32,517 nt of DNA from Nitrosopumilus sp. LS_AOA (GCA_001543015.1 LFLC01000049.1:1-32517), one strand, 5' to 3'; numbered from the stretch's first letter, positions 14,498 through 22,815 are shown. The notes: generated by a model from the sequence alone, not told the origin. Numbers and translations: made by a program.

Positions 14498-15160
14498 ATG
14501 AAAAAGAAAATCATGACAGAATTAGAAGATTTTGAAGCTGATATGCTAAGACTTCTGATGGTCTCACAAAGAGTGTGGACAATTCACAAAGAATTTCCAA
14601 ATTTAACAGAAAAAACTCAACATGGGATGTTTGTACGACATATTTTTCGAGAATACACTGTCATCAATTTAGTTAATTTCATAAAAGTTAGAAGAGATTT
14701 AACCAAAAACAAAGATTTTGAAAAATTAGATGATGTCTTAAAACCACTTGTTGAACCTATCTTAAAACATGAAAATGCAATTTTCCAATTAAGAAATCAA
14801 TACATTGCTCATGTACAAGAAGATGGTAGAAAATTCAAAGTTATGATCAATGAAATCATAACAAAAAATAACTTCCCAACAAATTTTGGATTTTATCGAT
14901 ATCTAGCTGGTCTTGCAGGACTTTATTGTGGTATAGTTGAAAATAATTACAAAAAAGTATGGGATGAAGCATTAAGAAAATATACTGAAATAGGAGGAGA
15001 AGGGGTGTCTCTAAATTCAGGATTTGATATGGATGATGTTGGCAAGATGCTTACAGATGTAGCGAAGCCAGTAGAAATAAAATTATTTGATGAAGGATTC
15101 GTTCCCACTCTTAGTAAAGCGCAAATGGAATTAATTAAAAAATCACTTGAAAAAAAATAA
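14498..15160 (+). CDS. HEPN-like helical protein
   Basis: 220 residues, almost all helical. Residues 87-110 contain a long helix with LRNQYIAHVQED, which fits the R-x5-H motif (Arg followed by Asn and, five residues on, His) of HEPN domains such as the AbiU2-like group. Those are often metal-independent RNases or nucleotidyltransferase partners in toxin-antitoxin and abortive-infection systems. No antitoxin or nucleotidyltransferase gene is adjacent; the only close neighbour is the Cys-rich micro-ORF upstream. An alternative is a non-catalytic helical protein restricted to this group. Assignment to HEPN rests on the motif and predicted helices only. Confidence 0.55.
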   Translation: MKKKIMTELEDFEADMLRLLMVSQRVWTIHKEFPNLTEKTQHGMFVRHIFREYTVINLVNFIKVRRDLTKNKDFEKLDDVLKPLVEPILKHENAIFQLRNQYIAHVQEDGRKFKVMINEIITKNNFPTNFGFYRYLAGLAGLYCGIVENNYKKVWDEALRKYTEIGGEGVSLNSGFDMDDVGKMLTDVAKPVEIKLFDEGFVPTLSKAQMELIKKSLEKK

Positions 15161-15246
15161 TAATCTTTAAGTTATATTCAATACTACATTACTTATGATT
15201 GATTATATTTTGATTTGTCAAAAAAGTGTAGTCATTTCTAAGTACT

Positions 15247-15507
15247 TTGTCTATAACTTTTGAATACCTCATTTATGATCATAGATTAAAAGATGAAGAT
15301 ATGCTTGAATCACATTCATTCTTTTCTCAAATGGTAGATGAATTAGTTGAATTTTCTGAATATGATCCCGAATTGGCAGACGGAATAAAATGGCTTGATG
15401 ATCAGGCACAGAAAAAAGGTATCACATTTTATGATATGGTCTTTGAAGTGTTATACAAGCACGATGTAAATTCTAAAGCAAGAGATTGGCTTAGTACAAG
15501 AAACTAA
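15247..15507 (+). CDS. Small acidic protein, 86 aa
   Basis: Acidic and soluble. The C-terminal part reads IKWLDDQAQKKGITFYDMVFEV, a pattern (D-x-Q-x-Q/K-x-x-G-h-S/T-h-Y-D/E) that recurs in the small protein at 16793-16984, so the two seem to be paralogues. The start is TTG at 15247; no ATG is available upstream. A TATA-like ATTATATTTT near 15201-15210 would give a leader of about 15 bases. It ends 3 bp before the stop of the convergent citrate synthase gene. Function unknown; no metal or catalytic motif. Confidence 0.6.
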   Translation: MSITFEYLIYDHRLKDEDMLESHSFFSQMVDELVEFSEYDPELADGIKWLDDQAQKKGITFYDMVFEVLYKHDVNSKARDWLSTRN

Positions 15508-15510
15508 AAA

Positions 15511-16674
15511 TTATTTTCGTAAATCTAGTGTTTTATACTCACAACCCTCAGGACCACAGTATTTTCCAACATAGGTAGCTTTTGGTCTGTATAGTGCTGG
15601 TTTTGGTGCTGCCTCTGCAAATTTTTCTTCAATGATGTGGGCTGCCCATCCTACCACTCTTGATATTGCAAAGATTGGTGTGTTTAGATCTACTGGAATT
15701 TTTAACATATAGTAAATTGATGCACTATACAAATCTACATTTGGATAAATATCCCTATTTTTTTGGGATTTCATTTCAGTAATAGTAGATGTTTCAATTT
15801 TTTCTGTCAAATCATACCATGGCTCTTTAGTTTTTTCTGCAAGTTTTCTTGATAATTCTTTTAGAACTTGTGCTCTAGGATCATATGTTTTGTACACTGC
15901 ATGACCCATTCCCATTATTCTATCCCCTCGCTCCATTTTTTCTTTAATCCATGGATGAACTTTGTCAATTTCACCAATCTCTAAAAGCATTTTCATTACT
16001 TCTGTATTTGCTCCTCCATGTAATTCTCCACTTAATGCTCCAATTGCAGCACTTGATGCTGAATACATGTGTGCTCTAGTTGATGCAACTTGCCTTGCAG
16101 TAAATGTTGATGCATTAAATGTATGATCTGCATGAAGAATTAAACATGTATCAAAAATTTTCTCTACTCCTGGATCTGGTTTTTCTCCTGACATCATGTA
16201 CAGAAAATTAGCTGCATGACTCAATGATGAATCAGGATCTGGTATCTCTAATCCGTTTCTAATTCTTTGCCAGCTTGCAACAATTGTTGGAACTTTAGCA
16301 ATTAGATTAATTGCTTTATCATAACTTGCATCTTTATTTGAAAATTCTTCATCATAATATCCTGCAAGTGCTGATACAAATGCTTGAAGCATGTCCATTG
16401 GGTCTGCATCTTTTCTCCAATTAGCCATATTCTTTTGCATTTGTTTTGGAATGTATCTGGCCTCAATTAATTTTAAATTAAATTCATCTAATTGTGGTTT
16501 ATTTGGTAACTTGTCATATAGTAACAAATATGCTGTTTCCTCAAATGTTGAATTTTTTGTAAGATCTAAAATATCATATCCTCTGTAAATGAGCCTACCT
16601 TTTTCTCCATCAATATTTGAAATTTTGGTATCTGCTACCTCAATTCCACGTAAACCGATATTTTTGGTCTCCAT
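15511..16674 (-). CDS. gltA: Citrate synthase
   Basis: 387 residues, the usual length for archaeal and Gram-positive-type citrate synthases. It condenses acetyl-CoA with oxaloacetate to citrate in the cytoplasm. The catalytic triad is visible: H219 in GELHGGAN, H258 in MGMGHAVY and D314 in NVDLYS. Also present are H184 in HADHTFNAS and the N-terminal GLRG-x-EV...RGYDI segment typical of type I enzymes. In autotrophic ammonia oxidisers it feeds the oxidative branch toward 2-oxoglutarate for glutamate. The C-terminal tail carries a Cys pair (KYCGPEGCEY) that I do not associate with the core fold. It is monocistronic, with a TATA box at 16697. A 2-methylcitrate synthase is the main alternative, with no adjacent genes to support it. 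Confidence 0.95.
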   Translation of the reverse strand: METKNIGLRGIEVADTKISNIDGEKGRLIYRGYDILDLTKNSTFEETAYLLLYDKLPNKPQLDEFNLKLIEARYIPKQMQKNMANWRKDADPMDMLQAFVSALAGYYDEEFSNKDASYDKAINLIAKVPTIVASWQRIRNGLEIPDPDSSLSHAANFLYMMSGEKPDPGVEKIFDTCLILHADHTFNASTFTARQVASTRAHMYSASSAAIGALSGELHGGANTEVMKMLLEIGEIDKVHPWIKEKMERGDRIMGMGHAVYKTYDPRAQVLKELSRKLAEKTKEPWYDLTEKIETSTITEMKSQKNRDIYPNVDLYSASIYYMLKIPVDLNTPIFAISRVVGWAAHIIEEKFAEAAPKPALYRPKATYVGKYCGPEGCEYKTLDLRK

Positions 16675-16696
16675 ATTGAGCCTATCAAAATTCTTC

Positions 16697-16706
16697 TATT
16701 ATATTT
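16697..16706 (-). promoter_or_regulatory. TATA-like element for citrate synthase
   Basis: The minus-strand reading AAATATAATA is centred 27 bp before the ATG at 16674, consistent with a leaderless transcript. Confidence 0.55.
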
Positions 16707-16792
16707 TCTCTAAAAATACGTCTCTGAAGTTTAGTAATTAGTCTATTATGCCAACTTTTGGTCCTAAATGAAAATATTTAATCAGAAATTAA

Positions 16793-16984
16793 TTGACTCC
16801 TGCAGAAAGAAGACATTTACAGAAATTAGATGATTTAGTCTTAAACGCATCATCTGAAGAATTAAAAAATATTCAAGAAATTGATCATCAAACCCAAATG
16901 GAAGGATTGTCCTTGTATGAAGTGTATATTGATTCTAGTTCTTTGGTTAATCAAAGTATCAAAAGCCATTCTAAGAAATCATAA
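16793..16984 (+). CDS. Small acidic protein, 63 aa, paralogue of the 86-aa protein
   Basis: Starts at TTG 16793 (MTPAERRHLQKLDDLVLNAS). Contains IQEIDHQTQMEGLSLYEVY, matching the D-x-Q-x-Q-x-x-G-h-S/T-h-Y pattern of the protein at 15247-15507. It is predicted to be helical throughout and has a basic Ser/Lys tail. The two paralogues flank the citrate synthase gene. Function unknown. It lies 45 bp upstream of the DHH phosphoesterase gene on the same strand and could share its transcript. Confidence 0.55.
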   Translation: MTPAERRHLQKLDDLVLNASSEELKNIQEIDHQTQMEGLSLYEVYIDSSSLVNQSIKSHSKKS

Positions 16985-17029
16985 TTTCCATTCTTAATTT
17001 AAATAAGGTTCATAATTTTTCTAATCATC

Positions 17030-18178
17030 GTGGCTGTTACTAAAATTAAAAAAATAACTAAAAAGACAGCACCTAAAAAAATAACTAAAAAGACAGCACC
17101 TAAAAAAATAACTAAAAAGACAGCACCTAAAAAAATAACTAAAAAGACAGCACCTAAAAAAATAACTAAAAAGACAGCACCTAAAAAAATAACCAAATCT
17201 TTACGAAATAAAATAATCTGTATTTCTCACAAGGAAGATAATGATGGTATTAGTTCTGCTGCATTAATTCGTCAAGCATTTGGCGGTGATGCAATTCTTG
17301 TTGATTATCCTGGACAAATGGAAGCATTACAACAAGTAGTGACTGATGAAAAACTAAAATCATTATTTATTTGTGATTTAGGATTAAGTAAAAAGACCCA
17401 AGATGAATTCATTGATATTTTAACTACTCTAAGAAAAAATAAAATTTCAGTTACATACATTGATCATCATGACATTGATCCTAATGTTGTAAAGGCATTA
17501 CAAAAAATCAAAGTCAAAGTGATTCATGATATTAACGAATGCACTACTGTTCAAGTTTACAATGCGTATAAATCAAAACTAAATGATCATGCTTCATTTG
17601 TTGCAACATGTGCAGCAATTACTGACTATATGGAGGATAGACCATTAGGTTCAAAATTACTTCAAATGTATGACCGACAATTTGCATTAATTAGCGCTAC
17701 AGTTCTTACATACAATATAGTTGGACGTCAAAGAGAACCTGATTACTTACTGTATTTAGTTGAAGAATTATCTGAATCCAAATTCCCTCATGATATTCCA
17801 AATACGTATGAATTTGCTCAAATCCAAGTGGAAAAATTATCTCAAATGATTGCTAAAGTGAAAAAAGGTCTAAAAACAATGTCTAATTTGGGTCATATGG
17901 AAATCTTAGATGCAGGCGCTAGTGGGGCTGTTAATTTTGTTATGGGCTTATCTGGAAAAGATGTTGGAGTAGCATACAAAGAAAGAGTTGATCATGGAAT
18001 TTATGCCGTTTCAGTTAGAGGTTCCAAGAACTGTAAAGTACACTTGGGAAGGATTGTCAATATTTTAGCAACTGATCTTGGTGGTTCTGGTGGTGGACAT
18101 GATAAAGCATGTGGTGCAGTTGTCCCTAAAGCCAAAATAAAAAAATTCATTACAGAATTAAATAAAAAAATAAAGTAA
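17030..18178 (+). CDS. DHH-family phosphoesterase with tandem-repeat basic N-terminal tail
   Basis: 382 residues. Residues 7-56 are five copies of a nine-residue unit (KKITKKTAP), a histone H1-like basic tail expected to be disordered and to bind nucleic acid. From residue 61 a DHH domain follows: SHKEDNDG (D70, D72), a third metal ligand D116 in FICDLG, and the DHH signature D145-H146-H147. A C-terminal DHHA1-like domain ends with GGSGGGHDKACGA. The family includes RecJ exonucleases, nanoRNases and pyrophosphatases; substrate cannot be decided, but the tail favours a nucleic acid. The GTG start at 17030 precedes the repeats directly. The stop abuts that of the convergent DoxX gene with no base between. 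Confidence 0.85.
   Translation: MAVTKIKKITKKTAPKKITKKTAPKKITKKTAPKKITKKTAPKKITKKTAPKKITKSLRNKIICISHKEDNDGISSAALIRQAFGGDAILVDYPGQMEALQQVVTDEKLKSLFICDLGLSKKTQDEFIDILTTLRKNKISVTYIDHHDIDPNVVKALQKIKVKVIHDINECTTVQVYNAYKSKLNDHASFVATCAAITDYMEDRPLGSKLLQMYDRQFALISATVLTYNIVGRQREPDYLLYLVEELSESKFPHDIPNTYEFAQIQVEKLSQMIAKVKKGLKTMSNLGHMEILDAGASGAVNFVMGLSGKDVGVAYKERVDHGIYAVSVRGSKNCKVHLGRIVNILATDLGGSGGGHDKACGAVVPKAKIKKFITELNKKIK
17048..17194 (+). repeat. 27-bp tandem repeat, five full copies plus part
   Basis: Perfect units at 17048-17074, 17075-17101, 17102-17128, 17129-17155 and 17156-17182, then a partial unit to 17194. Each starts with seven A, continues TAACT, five A and ends GACAGCACCT. The unit length is a multiple of three, so copy-number change keeps the DHH gene in frame and only alters tail length. 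Confidence 0.95.
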
Positions 18179-18601
18179 CTATTGTAAGAATCTAGGAATT
18201 TTTTTAACTAGATGTGATATTGATATTCTTCCTGGTCCTGCAGCAATAATTGTAAGAACTACAGCTAGCATTACCAAATCCCATTCCCATCCACCTTTAG
18301 ATACAAAAAATCCTTTTTCCCATCGGATGTGAAATATTGCCCCCAGTAGAATTACTGCAAAAATTGCTCCGGTAACTCTAGTTAGTACTCCTACTACTAA
18401 GAGAACTCCTCCAATTAATTCTGCTAATGCTATTGGTAGTTGCATTTCTGGCGGTATTCCAATACTGATTAACCATTCTTGCCAGCTAGGATCAAATTTC
18501 TTTAAACTATGCACAATAAAGATAGCACCTATTGATGCTCTTAATCCCCAGTGGGTAATATCATGTAATACATTTCCTTTTAGAATTGCATCTGTATTCA
18601 T
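18179..18601 (-). CDS. DoxX-family membrane protein
   Basis: 140 residues with four membrane helices. It shows the DoxX pattern: RASIGAIFIVHSLKKF in helix 1, then an amphipathic SIGIPPEMQLPIALAELIGGVLLVVGVLTRVTG stretch, and helix 3 ending in HIRWEKGFFVSKGGWEWDL. DoxX proteins are small integral membrane proteins, linked in different organisms to quinone oxidoreductases or redox stress, without one fixed activity. It lies 56 bp downstream of the symporter gene on the same strand and may be the last gene of that run, though the gap allows its own promoter. Confidence 0.85.
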   Translation of the reverse strand: MNTDAILKGNVLHDITHWGLRASIGAIFIVHSLKKFDPSWQEWLISIGIPPEMQLPIALAELIGGVLLVVGVLTRVTGAIFAVILLGAIFHIRWEKGFFVSKGGWEWDLVMLAVVLTIIAAGPGRISISHLVKKIPRFLQ

Positions 18602-18657
18602 GAATTCGGATTTTCTAAATTTCGTTAAAAGGATTTATCCAAATGTATGCTGATTTT

Positions 18658-19938
18658 TTATTTTTTTGAATTTCCTGTTAGTCTATCAAACACACAACAA
18701 GCTGTAAGATCACCTGTAACATTAACCATAGTTCTAATCATATCTAAAATTCTATCTACCGAAAGTAATAATAAAATTCCAACTGGAGGAATTCCAACAG
18801 TTATCAGTATTGTAGATAAGACAATTGTTCCTGCTCCTGGTACAGCTGGGGTTCCAATTGAAGCCAAAAGGGATGTTATGATAATTACAAATATCGCTAA
18901 CATGCTTAATTCAATTGAAAAGAGTTGTGCCAAAAAGAAGACAGCTATTACCTGATATAATGCAGTTCCATCCATATTCACAGTAGTTCCAAACGGAATT
19001 ACAAAATTTGAGACTTTAGGATCTATTTTTAGATCCTCTTCTGCAGTTTTTAATGTCACTGGCATTGTTGCCATTGAGCTGGCTGTTGAAAAAGACACCG
19101 TTTGAGGATTACGGAATTTTGAAAACGTTGAAGATATTGGTCTCTTTGCTACTACCTTTAAAATTAAAATGTAAACTAACAGCAAAACTCCAAGTCCCAG
19201 TACTACTGTTCCCATGTATACTCCTAAACCTGCCATTGATTCTATGCCAATTTTGGAGACCATTCCAACAATCAAGCCAAAAACTGCAAACGGTACAATT
19301 TTCATTGAAAATAATAGAATATGTAATGTAATTTTTTGAAGTGATTCAAGTATGTCTAAAAGTGGTTTAGTTGATTCTTTTGGAAGAGCAGCCATTGACA
19401 ATCCAATAATCAAAGCAAATATCAAAATGCTAAACATTTGTCCTTCAAGGTATGAAGTTATAGGATTTCTTGGAATTATGTTTGATACGGCATTTGGAAT
19501 GTCATCTAAAGAAAAGCCTTCCTTGATTTCCATTTCATTATCAGAAAGATCATATGATTCTTGCATTGCCACACTATCAATTAGACTTCCTGGAGCTATA
19601 ATTGATGCAAGTAATACTGCTACAAGAATTGCAATTATTGTAGTAATTACAAAATAAGCAGAAACACCCAACCCTAAGGTTTTTAGTTTTTCTGTAGTTC
19701 CTAATGCATTTACTGCTACAACAATTGATGTAAAAATTAACGGAACTATAATCATGTAAATTAAACTCAAAAATATGTTGGCAGGAATTGAAAGATATGA
19801 TGTAACAAAATCAAGACTTTGATCTTCTATCCCGACCCCTACATCATCTCCTAAAATCAATCCTACTGATAGTCCTATGACTAATGATATTACAACTTGG
19901 AGCCACAAGTTTTTTAAAATATATTTTTTTAATGTCAT
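18658..19938 (-). CDS. Dicarboxylate/amino acid:cation symporter (GltP/DctA-type)
   Basis: 426 residues of the DAACS family, which imports glutamate, aspartate or C4-dicarboxylates with Na+ or H+. Family marks are in order: a Ser-rich first re-entrant hairpin (SFSTASSMATMPVTL), the NMDGTA motif of helix 7, the second hairpin (ASIGTPAVPGAGTIV), and helix 8 with DRILDMIRTMVNVTGD (Asp, Arg and Asn ligands for substrate and cation). Arg in the helix 8 motif is compatible with acidic substrates. A Shine-Dalgarno (GGAGAT) at 19946-19951 sits eight bases upstream of the ATG. The gene lies 16 bp after the RidA stop and two genes downstream of a TrmB-type regulator, which suggests regulated uptake of an amino or organic acid. 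Confidence 0.92.
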   Translation of the reverse strand: MTLKKYILKNLWLQVVISLVIGLSVGLILGDDVGVGIEDQSLDFVTSYLSIPANIFLSLIYMIIVPLIFTSIVVAVNALGTTEKLKTLGLGVSAYFVITTIIAILVAVLLASIIAPGSLIDSVAMQESYDLSDNEMEIKEGFSLDDIPNAVSNIIPRNPITSYLEGQMFSILIFALIIGLSMAALPKESTKPLLDILESLQKITLHILLFSMKIVPFAVFGLIVGMVSKIGIESMAGLGVYMGTVVLGLGVLLLVYILILKVVAKRPISSTFSKFRNPQTVSFSTASSMATMPVTLKTAEEDLKIDPKVSNFVIPFGTTVNMDGTALYQVIAVFFLAQLFSIELSMLAIFVIIITSLLASIGTPAVPGAGTIVLSTILITVGIPPVGILLLLSVDRILDMIRTMVNVTGDLTACCVFDRLTGNSKK

Positions 19939-19945
19939 TTCTTAT

Positions 19946-19951
19946 ATCTCC
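19946..19951 (-). promoter_or_regulatory. Shine-Dalgarno for the symporter
   Basis: Minus strand GGAGAT, about seven to eight bases before the ATG at 19938, placed in the short gap after the RidA stop. It indicates translation of the symporter as an internal gene of a polycistronic message. Confidence 0.65.
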
Positions 19952-19954
19952 AAA

Positions 19955-20410
19955 TCATTCTGACACTTCTACAATTGCATCAATTTCAGTCATTGAGTTA
20001 AGTGGTAAACTACCTGCGCCCATGGCAATTCTTGCATGTTTTCCTTTATTGCCAAATATTTCAAAAAATAAATCAGAAGCTGCATTGATAACTTTTGGAT
20101 GTTGTGTAAATTCTGATGTAGAGTTTACAAATCCTGATAACTTTACAATTCTTGAAACTTTTTCAAAGTTTCCTGTCTCTCTTTTAATTTGGGCTAAAAT
20201 GTTTATTGCGCACATTCTTGCAGATTTTTGAGCAGTCTCTATATTTTCATCAGATACTTTTCCTGTATAGACTACTTTTCCATTTTCCATTGGAATTTGA
20301 CCTGAAATAAATAATAGATTGCCCGTTTTTACTGCTGGAATATATGATCCTGCTGGTGTTGGAGGTTCTGGTAATTCTATTCCTAATGCTTTAATTTTTT
20401 CCTCAATCAA
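19955..20410 (-). CDS. RidA-family enamine/imine deaminase
   Basis: 151 residues of the YjgF/YER057c/UK114 (RidA) family, trimeric enzymes that hydrolyse reactive enamine or imine intermediates formed by PLP enzymes. Seen are GNLLFISGQIP near residues 30-40, AINILAQIK, VVKLSGFVNS-like (IVKLSGFVNS) and the C-terminal GKHARIAMGAGSLPLNSMTEIDA, which contains the conserved Arg and Glu of the active site. The length and the PTPAGSY N-terminus match the longer YjgF-like subgroup rather than the 125-residue core RidA. TTG start at 20410. It is 26 bp downstream of the TrmB-type regulator and 16 bp upstream of the symporter, linking it to amino-acid metabolism. Confidence 0.92.
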   Translation of the reverse strand: MIEEKIKALGIELPEPPTPAGSYIPAVKTGNLLFISGQIPMENGKVVYTGKVSDENIETAQKSARMCAINILAQIKRETGNFEKVSRIVKLSGFVNSTSEFTQHPKVINAASDLFFEIFGNKGKHARIAMGAGSLPLNSMTEIDAIVEVSE

Positions 20411-20436
20411 GAAAATTTGTCTAATTTTGTCTGATT

Positions 20437-21597
20437 TTAATTTTTAGTTATTTTGATGAGTACTTTTTCTCCTTTATGGGAGTTGTTTTGATATATTGTT
20501 CTTGTTTTGTATCCTTGTTTTTGAAGACACCCTTCTAGAACTGATGCCCATGGTAATGAATGACCACTGTTTAATTTTGACTCTATTGTAATATTTTTGG
20601 AATTTGCTTCAAAATTTACATGTCCTGAACATGTGATTTGTAATACTGCATCCATTATCTCAATGATATCATCTAGAGATTTTGATTTTAAAGATATTCC
20701 ATTTTTTTCTAATAGTTTGAACATATCTTGCTCCGGTTTTTTTGAAATCATTGTAGAATTTAGAATAAATGACAAGCCTGTTTCATTAATTATTTTAATT
20801 ATTTTGTAAATCTCTTGGGCTTCTGATTTTGTCATATCTGCTAGAGCTTTTGTCTTGATTGCACTCTTCCAGATATTTGAAAATATTTTTTCTTGGTTTA
20901 TTCCCAGTATTTCTGTTGATGAAAGAATAGCTCCTTTTCCATTGTTACTATTTATCATTAACAATTCAGTTTCATCAAAAATAAAACAATTCTGTGTAAT
21001 TTCTGATGCTTTAATTTCTACTCCATCTGGAATTTTTCTGTATGCTTCTGAACAAATTTGTCCTGGAGGCGTTAGTATTTTGATATCAATATCCCTACGT
21101 AACACTGAAAGTATTTGTTCCTTACATTCAGCTAATAATCCAAAACCCCATTGGTCTGTCATTATTTTAATTGATGATTTTGAACCATCAATCATCGTCT
21201 GAAGTTGTCCTAAAACATTATTTGCACTAATGTGAAAATATCTTTTTTCCTCAGAACCTCTTGATTTTCTACTTTCCTCACTTGCTTTTTTCAAGTTTGA
21301 TACAAGTGAATTCATTGCATTTACTTTATTGATTTGTTCATGAATAATTCCATCAAATGCATCCTCTGGTGCTATTGCTGTACACATTATTGGTTTACTT
21401 TTTGAAATAATTGCAAGTTTTTTACTTTGTAATTTTAATAATGTGGGATAAATTTTTGTTCGTGGAATCTCTGAATAATATGCTAATTCACTTGCTGCCA
21501 ATGTTCCTTTGGCAATTAGTGTAACATATGCCTGTGATTCATATTTGCTTAATCCAAATTCTTCTAAACTAACTGTTAATGCATGCTCATTGACCAT
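20437..21597 (-). CDS. TrmB-type transcriptional regulator
   Basis: 386 residues. Residues about 9-80 form the winged helix of the TrmB family: EEFGLSKYESQAYVTLIAKG, then ASELAYYSEIPRTKIYPTLLKLQSKKLA. A helical linker (about 95-115) leads to a TrmB effector-like domain (about 120-245), with DGSKSSIKIMTDQWG and IDIKILTPPGQ strands resembling the PLD-like fold. The last 130 residues are an extra domain that I do not recognise, ending in basic strands (KGEKVLIKITKN). It probably senses a small molecule and controls the RidA-symporter genes it precedes, and possibly the divergent ESCRT-III-like/cdvC genes 157 bp away. Confidence 0.88.
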   Translation of the reverse strand: MVNEHALTVSLEEFGLSKYESQAYVTLIAKGTLAASELAYYSEIPRTKIYPTLLKLQSKKLAIISKSKPIMCTAIAPEDAFDGIIHEQINKVNAMNSLVSNLKKASEESRKSRGSEEKRYFHISANNVLGQLQTMIDGSKSSIKIMTDQWGFGLLAECKEQILSVLRRDIDIKILTPPGQICSEAYRKIPDGVEIKASEITQNCFIFDETELLMINSNNGKGAILSSTEILGINQEKIFSNIWKSAIKTKALADMTKSEAQEIYKIIKIINETGLSFILNSTMISKKPEQDMFKLLEKNGISLKSKSLDDIIEIMDAVLQITCSGHVNFEANSKNITIESKLNSGHSLPWASVLEGCLQKQGYKTRTIYQNNSHKGEKVLIKITKN

Positions 21598-21726
21598 GAA
21601 TCTATTTGATATGTTATTAGGTAAAATCGAGAGCTAAATTCCTTTACACAAATACTCAAAAAAAATTAAAATTGTATCCGTAGGTATGTGTAACTGTGGT
21701 TACTGAATTAATTGTTACATTGTCCT

Positions 21727-21736
21727 GATATACAAA
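21727..21736 (+). promoter_or_regulatory. TATA-like element for the ESCRT-III-like/cdvC unit
   Basis: GATATACAAA, centred about 24 bp before the ATG at 21755, within the 157-bp region shared with the divergent TrmB gene. Confidence 0.5.
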
Positions 21737-21754
21737 ATCTAGATATCAAGTAAC

Positions 21755-22318
21755 ATGCTGATTAATTGTAGTGTTGACTCATTAGAGTACACAAATATCT
21801 CATATTCAGTCACTCTAGTTCCTAGATTAGAATACTCTCTAAATTTGTTGGATGGAATAATTGACACTCTTGAAATTAGAAGAAATAATTTAAAAATTTC
21901 AAATCAAGATTTGAAAACTGATTTTGATGAAAATGATGAATCTCATCATAAAGCAATTAAATTAGAAAAAACTGTTCTTTTTTCTTTGGATATTTTATTA
22001 CAGATTAAAAAAATAACTAAATGTATCTCTGGTGTGAATAGCATTCCTAGAGTGTTACCCTCATCAATTCCTCTAATTAGAACAATTAGTGCACAATTAT
22101 ATGAAATTCTTCCTAATTGCAGTCAAAAATTATCTGAATTATCTGTTCATTTGGGTAGTATTGTGTTGGATTCAGCTGCACTTACTACTGCAAGTTTTGA
22201 TTTTACACAATCAAATAAAGAATCTACAATTTTACTTGATAAAGTAAAATTGATGGCAGACTCTAAATTAAGTAAGCAGTATCCTAATCTTGATTTTTTT
22301 AAATTATGCAATACTTGA
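21755..22318 (+). CDS. ESCRT-III-like protein (CdvB family paralogue)
   Basis: 187 residues, predicted all-helical. The second half has the signature of thaumarchaeal CdvB/ESCRT-III proteins: IPLIRTISAQLYEILPNCSQKLSELSVHLGS, then IVLDSAALTTASFDF, QSNKES and a final QYPNLDFF. Such proteins polymerise on membranes and are remodelled by CdvC. This copy stops directly after the core helices and has no proline-rich MIM2-like motif for the CdvC MIT domain, unlike canonical CdvB, so it is probably a paralogue. ATG start with a TATA box 24 bp upstream. It is the first gene of a three-gene unit; the next gene overlaps it by 13 bp. Confidence 0.75.
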   Translation: MLINCSVDSLEYTNISYSVTLVPRLEYSLNLLDGIIDTLEIRRNNLKISNQDLKTDFDENDESHHKAIKLEKTVLFSLDILLQIKKITKCISGVNSIPRVLPSSIPLIRTISAQLYEILPNCSQKLSELSVHLGSIVLDSAALTTASFDFTQSNKESTILLDKVKLMADSKLSKQYPNLDFFKLCNT

Positions 22319-22806
22319 AATTATTAAATTCTAAACGAAATTTTTCAAAGGATATTGACCGAATTAGAACAATTTCCTCAAAAATCGATAAAAAATTATC
22401 TGATGTAAAAAATCCCGATACCGAAAAAATTGATAAACTTACAGTCGAAGAACTTCAGGATTTAGATAAAATAGTTGGAATTGCTGATTTTATGTTACAA
22501 AAATACTCTGATAAAAAAGATATGAAATCCATTCTAAATGATTTTGTATCTATTATATCTGAAACTGGTAATTCTTTGAATAATTTGGATGATGAAATCT
22601 CTGAACTAATAATTTCTGCTGAAGATTCAATTAATAAAGTAAAAGACATGCATTCTAATATTTCTGAAAAATCTGATTTTAAAAATAATTATCATGATGG
22701 CCCTGATTATAACAAATATGAAACAAGTGCAATTAATTTAACCAATTTTGTTACAGAGATTAACACCGTAGAATACCAACAAAATTCTCAAGAAGATGCT
22801 GCGTAG
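22306..22806 (+). CDS. Coiled-coil partner protein in the cdvC unit
   Basis: 166 residues, acidic and helical, with long heptad-like stretches (about 15-45 and 60-120) and an unstructured, Asn/Gln-rich C-terminus. It overlaps the end of the ESCRT-III-like gene by 13 bp in another frame and ends 9 bp before cdvC, so it is translated in step with both. No family recognised. It may be an adaptor between polymer and ATPase, or a split-off C-terminal half of an ancestral longer ESCRT-III-like protein. Context, not motif, ties it to cell division or membrane remodelling. Confidence 0.7.
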   Translation: MQYLKLLNSKRNFSKDIDRIRTISSKIDKKLSDVKNPDTEKIDKLTVEELQDLDKIVGIADFMLQKYSDKKDMKSILNDFVSIISETGNSLNNLDDEISELIISAEDSINKVKDMHSNISEKSDFKNNYHDGPDYNKYETSAINLTNFVTEINTVEYQQNSQEDAA

Positions 22807-22815
22807 GTAATTAAG

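Noticed and set aside
16999-17196. Minus-strand frame with five hydrophobic VIFLGAVFL units, resembling a repetitive membrane protein
   Set aside because: It is the antisense of the 27-bp repeat in the DHH gene; because the unit is a multiple of three, all frames repeat. The sense frame runs on into a conserved enzyme.
19053-20231. Plus-strand frames of 92-115 residues across the symporter and RidA genes
   Set aside because: Antisense shadows of strongly supported minus-strand genes.
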